Assembly (NCBI GenBank): GCA_002254285.1
Contig: NIUZ01000014.1
Span: 1-22,021 of the forward strand
Direction of reading: 5' to 3'
DNA: 22,021 nt
DNA from: Bacteroidetes bacterium 4572_112
GTDB taxonomy: Bacteria > Bacteroidota > Bacteroidia > Bacteroidales > UBA1556
Shown in pieces: positions 6,907 to 15,900 of this stretch; the stretch's first letter is position 1; each line of letters begins with the position of its first letter. The notes under the pieces were generated by a model. The model ran no database searches. It was not told where the DNA came from and was given only the letters and a program-made list of their open reading frames with translations. Made by a program: the position numbers and the translations under genes.

Positions 6907-8340
6907 ATGAAATTAGAGGATAATATTGAGGATGTATTAAAGCGAAAATACATTCGACAGATAGTAAAAAGCGCCGAGGAACTCGATATTAGAGTATTTA
7001 TTATTGGTGGTTGGGTACGAGATATGCTTTTGCATCGCGAGTCTACAGATATGGATTTTGTTGTTGAAGGCTCAGGTATTGCTTTGGCAGAGAATTTATC
7101 TCAAAGACTTAAGGCTAAGCTTACTGTGTTTAAGAATTTTGGCACCGCAATGGTTAAGTTTAATGATAATGACGACAGTATAGAGCTAGAATTTGTTGGT
7201 GCTAGAAAAGAATCTTACCGTCGCAATTCGCGTAAGCCTATTATTGAAGATGGTAGCTTACAGGATGATCAGGACAGGCGTGATTTCACCATCAATGCTA
7301 TGGCAATTGAGCTCAAAAGCGAGCAAACTGATTCCATAATTGATCCTTTTGGGGGCCTTGATGACTTAGATAATAGAATTATTAAAACTCCTCTTGACCC
7401 AGATATTACATTTTCTGATGATCCTTTGCGTATGCTAAGAGCTATTCGTTTTGCTTCGCAACTGAATTTCACCATCGAAGAAGAAACATTTAAGGCTTTA
7501 GAAAGAAATAAAGATAGATTAGAGATTATTAGTACCGAAAGAATAACATCGGAATTAAATAAAATTATTCTTTCGCCTGAGCCTTCTTATGGTTTCAATT
7601 TATTAGACGAAACGGGTATTCTAGATATTATTTTTCCTGAATTAGTAGCTCTTAAAGGTGTGAAAACCATTGAAGGTAAATCGCATAAGGACAACTTTTA
7701 CCATACGCTTGAAGTACTTGATAATATTAGCCTGCATACTAATAATTTATACTTACGATGGGCTGCAATTTTACATGATATAGGTAAAGCTTCTACCAAA
7801 AGATTTGTCAAAGGTTTTGGATGGACTTTTCATGGGCATGAGTTTATTGGTTCGAAAATGGTTCCGGATATATTCAATAGAATGAAGTTGCCAATGAACG
7901 AGAAAATGCGTTTTGTTCAAAACCTTGTTAGATTACACTTACGTCCTATTTCCTTGATTGAAAACCATGTAACCGATTCAGCAATTCGTAGACTACTATT
8001 TGAAGCAAGTAATGATATTGAGGCTCTGATGACTCTTTGCCATGCAGATATTACTTCTAAAAATGAGCGAAAGGTAAAGAAATTCCACAGAAATTTTGAG
8101 CTTGTTCAAATAAAACTAATTGAACTTGAAGAGAAAGATAAACTACGAAATTGGCAACCTCCAATAGATGGTGACGAAATAATGAAAACCTTCAATTTAA
8201 CTCCTTGCCGAGCAATTGGTGATATAAAAAACACTATTCGTGAAGCTATACTTGATGGCAAAATTGATAATAATTACGAGGCTGCTCATCAACTTATGAT
8301 TGAAGAAGGTAAGAAACTAGGATTTGTGGTTAATGATTAA
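6907..8340 (+). CDS. cca: CCA tRNA nucleotidyltransferase / poly(A) polymerase family, HD domain
   Basis: A 477-residue class II nucleotidyltransferase that would add or repair the CCA end of tRNAs. The pol-beta head has GGWVRD (34-39) and the metal-binding carboxylates D48 and D50 in TDMDFVVEG. RRDFTINAMA near residues 121-130 and DDPLRMLRAIRFA near 173-185 are conserved template-reading and neck motifs. An HD phosphohydrolase domain follows, with HD at 290-291 (LHDIGKA). A GTG codon at 6904 precedes the ATG at 6907; I prefer the ATG because the predicted transcription start falls on it. Bacteroidota usually carry one enzyme of this family, annotated as CCA-adding; poly(A) polymerase activity cannot be excluded from sequence. 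The phosphoesterase gene begins 51 bases downstream, so the two are probably co-transcribed. Confidence 0.88.
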   Translation: MKLEDNIEDVLKRKYIRQIVKSAEELDIRVFIIGGWVRDMLLHRESTDMDFVVEGSGIALAENLSQRLKAKLTVFKNFGTAMVKFNDNDDSIELEFVGARKESYRRNSRKPIIEDGSLQDDQDRRDFTINAMAIELKSEQTDSIIDPFGGLDDLDNRIIKTPLDPDITFSDDPLRMLRAIRFASQLNFTIEEETFKALERNKDRLEIISTERITSELNKIILSPEPSYGFNLLDETGILDIIFPELVALKGVKTIEGKSHKDNFYHTLEVLDNISLHTNNLYLRWAAILHDIGKASTKRFVKGFGWTFHGHEFIGSKMVPDIFNRMKLPMNEKMRFVQNLVRLHLRPISLIENHVTDSAIRRLLFEASNDIEALMTLCHADITSKNERKVKKFHRNFELVQIKLIELEEKDKLRNWQPPIDGDEIMKTFNLTPCRAIGDIKNTIREAILDGKIDNNYEAAHQLMIEEGKKLGFVVND

Positions 8341-8391
8341 TTCATTTTAAAACCAAACCTTCTACCATTAAACAGACATATCACATAAACA

Positions 8392-8892
8392 ATGAAAATA
8401 GGATTACTTTCCGACACACATTCAATTCTTAAATCGGGTATTAAAGATTTCTTTAAAGACTGCGATCAAATATGGCATGCTGGCGATTGGGGAAGTATTG
8501 AGGTTTATGACGAGCTTAAAGCTATCTGCCCAATAATTAAAGGTGTATATGGTAATATTGATGGACCTACATATCATGAGGCCATGCCTGAAAATCAGAT
8601 TTTCACAATAGAAAATGTAAAAGTATTAATGACTCATATTGGTGGCTATCCAGGGAAGTATCAGCCGAGAGTTAGAAAGCTTATTAAAACAGAGAAACCG
8701 CAACTTTATATTGCAGGACATTCGCATATTCTAAAGGTTATTTACGACAAAAAGAATGAGCTATTGCATATCAATCCTGGTGCTGCTGGCAAAAGTGGTT
8801 TTCATAAAATAAGTACCGCCATTAGGTTTGAAATTAATGGCGGTAAAATTGAAAACCTTCAAATATTTGAGATTTCAAAGCAGTCCTTATAA
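8392..8892 (+). CDS. YfcE/MJ0936-type metallophosphoesterase
   Basis: A 166-residue cytosolic phosphodiesterase of the small calcineurin-like family. Metal-binding motifs appear in order: D8 and H10 (LSDTH), D32 (HAGDWG), N55 and D57 (GNID), H82 (MTHIGG), then H110 and H112 (GHSH). The set is complete, so it should be an active two-metal enzyme. Family members split model phosphodiesters or cyclic nucleotides, but the physiological substrate is mostly unknown and cannot be deduced here. It follows cca by 51 bases in the same direction. Its stop codon is 4 bases from the convergent stop of the msrBA gene, leaving no space for a terminator between them. Confidence 0.9.
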   Translation: MKIGLLSDTHSILKSGIKDFFKDCDQIWHAGDWGSIEVYDELKAICPIIKGVYGNIDGPTYHEAMPENQIFTIENVKVLMTHIGGYPGKYQPRVRKLIKTEKPQLYIAGHSHILKVIYDKKNELLHINPGAAGKSGFHKISTAIRFEINGGKIENLQIFEISKQSL

Positions 8893-8896
8893 AGTT

Positions 8897-9844
8897 CTAC
8901 TTAAATTTCTTAGTATAAAAGTGACAATATGGTCTACCTGTAGTCTTCTGATAATACTTCTGATGTTTTTTCTCTGCTACCCAAAATCTTTGAGCGTCAT
9001 GAACTTCAGTAACTACCTCTACCCCATTATTTCTAAGGATTTTTATTAGTTCAAATATCGTTTCCTTTTGCTCTTCATTCATACAAAAAACAGCAGATTT
9101 ATACTGCTCGCCAATATCTGGCCCTTGTCTATTTACTTGAGCAGGATCATGAATTTCGAAAAACAACTTAGCAAGTTCTTCATAAGATATTTCTTTAGAG
9201 TTAAACTCAATTTTTATAGCCTCAATATGCCCTGTAGTACCAGTGCAAACCTGTGCATAACTAGGATTACGAACTTCACCACCAATATATCCAACTTCAG
9301 TAGATTTTACACCTTTCTTATTCTGGAAATAATATTCCATTCCCCAAAAACAACCTCCAGCAAATATTGCTGTATCAAGTTTAGGAGCACTAAGGTCTAT
9401 GGTTTGAATTTGTATTGGTGAGAAACTTAAACTAACAGAATTAACACAATGACGAGTATTTTTATCGGTATAATTTTCACCTTCGAAAACATGACCCAAA
9501 TGCCCACCACAGTTAGCACATAAAATCTCAGTTCTGCTTCCATCAGCATCAACTTTACGCTCTATTGCACCTTCAATTTCGTCATCAAAACTTGGCCATC
9601 CACAATGCGAGTCAAACTTATCACCCGACTTATACAATGGCGCATCGCATTGCTTACAATTATAAACGCCATCTTCTTTACTACTTACAAACTTACCTGT
9701 AAATGGTCGCTCAGTTCCTTTGCGTAGAATAACCTGTTGCTCCTCAACAGTTAGTTTATTATATGATTTTTTGTCTTGTGCACTCATACTAAATATATTA
9801 TTGAAAATCATTAAAAGCAGAAATATAGATCTAAAAGTAATCAT
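8897..9844 (-). CDS. msrBA: Exported bifunctional methionine sulfoxide reductase, MsrB-MsrA fusion
   Basis: A 315-residue protein reducing both epimers of methionine sulfoxide. A signal peptide (residues 1-22, ending SMSAQ) implies action in the periplasm. MsrB comes first (about 30-142): Zn-binding CxxC pairs C63/C66 and C109/C112, the CGWPSF motif from residue 81, and catalytic C133 in RHCVNS. MsrA follows (about 155-310) with catalytic C165 in GCFWG; a cysteine in RPYCHFY near the C-terminus may be the resolving cysteine. The order is MsrB then MsrA, the reverse of the well-known Neisseria PilB arrangement. I start at 9844 because an in-frame upstream start near 9880-9883 would spoil the signal peptide and overlaps the predicted -7 box. 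Likely role: repair of oxidised envelope proteins. Confidence 0.92.
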   Translation of the reverse strand: MITFRSIFLLLMIFNNIFSMSAQDKKSYNKLTVEEQQVILRKGTERPFTGKFVSSKEDGVYNCKQCDAPLYKSGDKFDSHCGWPSFDDEIEGAIERKVDADGSRTEILCANCGGHLGHVFEGENYTDKNTRHCVNSVSLSFSPIQIQTIDLSAPKLDTAIFAGGCFWGMEYYFQNKKGVKSTEVGYIGGEVRNPSYAQVCTGTTGHIEAIKIEFNSKEISYEELAKLFFEIHDPAQVNRQGPDIGEQYKSAVFCMNEEQKETIFELIKILRNNGVEVVTEVHDAQRFWVAEKKHQKYYQKTTGRPYCHFYTKKFK

Positions 9845-9880
9845 TTTTATATCTTGATTTATAAGAAATATTCTATGCAT

Positions 9881-9888
9881 CAAAACTA
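9881..9888 (-). promoter_or_regulatory. Predicted -7 box of msrBA
   Basis: The minus strand reads TAGTTTTG, an exact TAnnTTTG match. It predicts a start near 9874, about 30 bases before the chosen ATG at 9844, and argues against the longer reading frame. Confidence 0.4.
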
Positions 9889-9959
9889 GATAAATACTAA
9901 TTCATATTTTTTAATATTAAGTGATAAATAGCAGTAGATGATGATGGTTCGCGGGAAAC

Positions 9960-12900
9960 TTAACGATTACGTGCCGCTCTTACAGAAATTCGCTTTCCGT
10001 TTTCGAAGGCAACAATAAATACATCAGTATAACCATTATTACGTATCTGAGTACGCGCTGTTACTGCCTGGTTGTATGATGTATATGCTTTTGAAGTATA
10101 AGCCAATAATCCATTAGTATTTGTGTAGTTATCAATACCATTCAAGCTGATTTGCTTTAATGACTCAAGCTGAGCACCAGCTCTTTCGCTTCGGAAAGCG
10201 CCAATTTGTATCTTATAAACTATATTTCCACTAACTACTTTTTGATTATTGTCAGCATTGTTTTTAGTAGCATTTGCATTCTCTTGGGTATTAATATTAT
10301 TAATTGCGTCGCCATTACTATTAGAAATACTACGTGCTTTATTTAAACTTATACGCTTACCATTAAGAAAAACAACTATAAATGCATCTTTAATTCCACT
10401 GTTCCTTACAATACTTCTTTGATTTTTAGCATCCGACTCATTATCATATGTTCCCGAGAAATATCGATAATAACCCTTAGTTGTTCTATCATAAAATAAA
10501 TCATGGATATTATTCAATCGTGCTGAAGTTCGCAAACCTCCAAATACACCAATCTGAACACTATAAGTTAATCCATTGCTACTAACATTATTATTATCAG
10601 TAATAAGTATTCCTGTATTCTCCGAATAATTAGACTCTGCTAATTTTTGCTTTTCATTTGAAGCTCCATAATTTGTGATTTGTAACTTATTGCTATTTGC
10701 AGCAAGCTTAGAATCTGTATATGCATTTCCACTTGCAATAATCTTACGCACTGTTGCCATACTAACCCTTTTACCATTATAATAAGCTACAATAAATGCA
10801 TCTTTATATCCTACAGAGCGAATAGTCTTTTTTGCAGCACTTGCATCATCAATATTCACAAATATACCAGCAAGGTATCTTGTAAATGCTGAATTTGGAA
10901 TTGTTTCTGCACTAATTGGAGTAATTCCTTTAAAGGTATTTTGAGGAATAGGTTTTTTAAATGCCGCAATTTGTACCTTATAAATAATACCCATTGGATT
11001 TTCTACATTTACTTTTATCTTCTTCGATTCACTATAGAAATCCTCAGTAGATTTTCCTTTAGGAGCAATATAAACCCCAACAATTTCAGATTTTCTTATT
11101 TGATAATCAACAGTTTGCTTACTTGTTAGCTCTTTAGTGTCAACAGCGACAAATGTAGCTAAGTCCATTGTTCTAATCTTAGTATTAGAATTTACTACCG
11201 TGACATTATTATTTGTTTCTTGAGCAATAGGCTCTTCAATAATTACTTCTTTAGCAACTACTTTTTCTTCATCTAGCTTTTCTTCAACAACATCCTGCTT
11301 CTTCTCATCAACAACATCCTGCTTTTCTTCAATAACTTCTTCTTTTGAAGTATTATCTTCTTTACTAGCAATAACTACTTCAGAATTTAGTAAGTCAATA
11401 GCCTTACGCTGATCAGCAATTGATAACTCCTCGTATTGTATTGCTTGATTTACAAACTGCTCTCTTTCATCCTCCGTTAAATCAGGATTCTTAAGTGCTT
11501 CCCTACTCTTTACTGAGAGTTCGTAATTTAGCTTAGCATAATTAAATAATTCAAGAGCCTGATTTTTAGCAACGCTATTTTCAGTTTCCTGATACATTTT
11601 CACCATTACAATATTATTTCTCTGAATCTCGTTCTCATTTTTCAATGTACTTAATTCAAATAATTCAACATCCATGCTGTCAGCATATTGATATAGCTCT
11701 TCACTTAATAATATAATCTTATCTTTTTCATTATCACTAAGGTATTCCGAACTATCTTGTAAATCTTGAGCTAAATCTTTATAACGATTCGATTGTTTTT
11801 TCAAATCAGCAATTACATTAGAGTCGTTAATTTCTCTAAGGTTATCAGTTTCGCCTTTATTATCTTCAATATACTTTACTAACTCTAGCTCTCCAGCTAA
11901 TATTAAAGTCTTTTCTTCTTCCAAACCACTAATTCTATCTACGTATTTTTCCCTATCTATATCATTAAGTACTTTTATTTCTTCATCAATAAGTAGCTCT
12001 TTTTTAAGCAACAGCATTCTCTTTACCTGAGCGATTTCAACATCTGCAACATAAATCAAATCTGTAGAATTTCCTCGGTAATAAGCCTGAGTTTCATTCA
12101 CTTCAACTTGCTGAGCAATAACTATTTCTTCTTCATTTAGTTCATCTTCCTCTGTAGCAAACTCCATTTCTTCTGGAAGAAAAACGTCTTCATCAAAGCT
12201 TACTTTACTAACTAACTCAATTTGCGAAACAAATGCGGTATCTTTTTCAGCATGAGGAGAACTTACTTCCAAAAAGTGTGATATTGTATCAAACTCATTT
12301 ATGATATATTCGTTTTTAGCAATTTGCTTTTCCTCTTCCAATATCTGCGTATCAATAGAATCTATTACCGTCTCTACAGCAATTATTTTAGTATCAACAA
12401 CTGCTAACTCAGCTTCTACTTTTTTCTTCTTATTTTTTGAAGATATATCAATAATCTCATTATTAAGCTTGTCTTGCTTCTGTGCTAATGATTCGAATTG
12501 TACAACCTCTTCTGACTTTACTTTCTCTAGCTCAGCTTTCTTTTCCTTGGCAATAAGTATTTGCTGTAGCTTATCATCTTTATACTTATTTACAATAGCA
12601 TTATTTACTTCTAACTCACTAATACTTATAAAATTACTATTGTCTACTTCTTCAATATTACCAGCCAATATAAGCTCTCTATTTTGTTTAAATTCTGCTT
12701 CTAGCACATCAATTATACTATCATATTCCTTATTTTGCTCTACCAGTAGTTTAGAGTATATAGCACCAGCTACAGCTTTACGCTCTGCCGTTTTAGACTC
12801 TTGTTTTTTATTATTTATTGTCTCTTTTATTTCATGCTTTTGCATTGGTGAATCAACATTAGCAACTTCTTCTGATAGTGTTGTGATTTCTGAATCTATA

Positions 12901-15900
12901 TTTTCTTTTTCATTAAAATATTTTGCTGCCAACTGTACACTTCTCGATATATCTTCAGCATTTGTGGTTTTATCTTCTTTTACTGAATCAATTTTTGCAA
13001 TATTTGGCTCTAGATATGTCTCGCTGGCTTCCTTATTTTGCTCACTCTTAAATTCTGGCACATAAATAGAATCTGTATCAATTGTTGCAATCATAGCATT
13101 ATCTTCAAGCTTGGATATACTATCAATTCTACTATCTAATGATATTGCACTTAACTCCTCCCCACTTATAAGCAATTCATAATCGCTGTTATCAATAGGT
13201 ATTTGAGCAGAATTAGACTCCACTTTAGAAATAATTGTTTTCTCAGCTTCAGTATCTGGTTCCGAATTGTAAGTATCCACTAATACAAGTTTTCCAATTT
13301 CTATTGTACCTACAATTTCCTCAAACTCTTCATTATTTTTAACAAAACTACTATCCGAATAATTTTTTAATAAGTCATTATTGTTTTCATCTAGCGATTT
13401 TAAAATACTCATAGCCTGAGCATTTATCTTTTGTTGGCTTTCTCCTTCGGCTATTTTATCATTAGCTAGCTGGGCATTTATTCTATGCTGTTTTGCTTCA
13501 AATAATAAAATCTTTGTTTTCTCTAAATTCTGAACATATTCTGTATCCGTATTATTTGCTTGTGCTAATATAGTATTTGCTTCCTTCTCTTTTTCAATGG
13601 AAACGGCATATTCTTCTGTAGCAACAAGTTTCAATTTGCTAATCAACAAATTATTATGCTCTATGCTACTTTCAATTTCTTTACTCTTATTATTTATTAC
13701 TTTAGAGTTATCTTCTATCTTTCGCTTATTCACAACAGGAATTACAACAGCTATTGACGTCATACCACTTTGTACATCATTATTTGAAGCTACTTCTTCA
13801 GTAATGGCCTGCTTTGAATTTGTTTCCTCATCAAAATTAGCATTATCCTTTTCATCAGTTATTCCTTCAGGAACTATTGCTACAGATGCAATTTCATTTT
13901 CTATTCTGGCTTGCTGCTCATCATTATTTTCTATAAGGACTGTACTTGCACTGTCAGCAACTTCATTCGAATTATTAGCTGTTACTTCGGCTTTCTCCTC
14001 AGTTGTAGAATTTTCGTCAGAAGAAATTAAGCTCTCAGCATTGTCCACATTTTCTTGCGCAATTTCATTTTCTATTCTGGCTTGCTGCTCATCATTATTT
14101 TCAATAAGGACTGTACTTGCACTGTCAGCAACTTCATTCGAATTATTAGCTGTTACTTCGACTTTCTCCTCAGTTGTAGAATTTTCGTCAGAAGAAATTA
14201 AGCTCTCAGCATTGTCCACATTTTCTTGCACAATTTCATTTTCTATTCTTGTTTGCTGCTCATCATTATTTTCAATAAGGACTGTACTTGCAGTGTCAAT
14301 TACTTCATTCGAATTATTAGCTATTACTTCTTTATTCTCACTATTTTCTACTTTATTCACAGCTATGTCATTGCCAACTGCAGCAAAACCAATCACTTTA
14401 TCGCTATTACTTGCAATATCATTCTCTGAATTTGGTTCTTCATTTTCAATCTTGCCATCAATAGTATCATTATTACTACTTTTATTTACATTAGCCGTAG
14501 TGACAATTACTGTATTATTTAAATTTACTGTTTCTGAGTTATTTATTTCAGAACCTACAACTTCAGTCTCATCTGTTTTGGTCTCATCCACAGGCTTAAA
14601 TTCTTCCTCACTATTATATGCTATACTTTCACTAAGTGAATCCGTATCCGTTTCATTAGTAGCTATGTTTATAGTGCTATCAATTTCTTCATTGCTAAGC
14701 TTAGCTATAATATTGGCCTTATTACTATCTTCTATTATTGTTGAATCTTCTTTAGTTACTGTATTATTATCAGCAATAATAGCATTTGCTTCAGTAGTCT
14801 CTTTATCATCAATAGCATCATTAGAGCCCGTTACAGCTGCGACAACAACTGCTTTTGTTTCAGCATTTTGATCATCAGCGCTTGTTTCATCTTTATTACT
14901 ATTCTCAGCTATAATTTCCGTAACACTATCTTCTTCTTCAAGTAAAGTACTATCATTACTAGCAATAGTTTCACTTACTTGATTAGCAATAACTGTGCTT
15001 TGTATTTTGTCTTTTTCTATATTAATAACCTTATCAATACTAGCAACTTCTACTTCTGTCAACTCTTGTTCTCTATTGTAATTATCATACTCCTTCGAAC
15101 CTCTTAATATTGTTTCAACAGCAGCTATCAATTCAACTTTAGCATCGGCATTATTTTGAAGGCTATCGTATTCAATCGCTAGTATTTCTTTATTTTTATG
15201 CTTATTATCGATATCCTTACTTAGCATAGCAATCATTTCAGCATACTCTTGCCTCTCCTCTTGATCATTCGATTCATTCATTGCAACTTTATATTCCTCT
15301 AGTTCCTCTTGCAATTCATTTGATTCTAATGTTAGATTGTCAATTTTAGTTTTTATTGTTGCAGATTTTCTTCTTTGAGCTTCAATAAGAGCCATTTCCT
15401 GCTCCTTAATTTCATTCTCTATATTAGGAAGGTTTCTATTCTTATTCTTTATTCTATTAATAACTCTGTATGAATTATTAACCATTACAGAATTATTCTC
15501 CCCAGCAAATTTCTGCATCTTACCAGTTTCTTCTAAAACTAATTGCGCATCCTTTTGTGTTTCTATTATTTGAGCATCAAGCTCTTCTGCTATCTCAATA
15601 CTGATAGCAGCAGCTCTTCTATATTTTTTACTTTCTTTATTCCCCTTTGATTTTAAATCTGCTGCAATAATTTTATTTTCAGAAATTACTTTCCCAATAA
15701 TATTTCTCTTTCGCTGAAGTTTTATCGCTTTATACTGTAGTTTCTTATATTCTATATAACTCTCATCAACAATTTTTTCAAGATCCTCTGTATTATCAAT
15801 ATCAATATTGGCAACACTTTCATATTCTTTCTCTTGAGCCAAAATCTCTTTTTCTTCCTCAAGCTTCTTCTTATCTTTAGGAATTTTTTTCTTATAATCC

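Noticed and set aside
12301..13065. 254-codon plus-strand frame opposite the giant gene
   Set aside because: Antisense shadow with Ser/Cys/Leu bias and no recognisable domain.
13597..14871. Long plus-strand open frame (424 codons) opposite the giant gene
   Set aside because: It is Ser/Leu/Phe-rich sequence produced by reading the complement of Asn/Glu/Ser-rich repeats; it has no domain resemblance and no promoter, and the minus-strand gene is clearly real.
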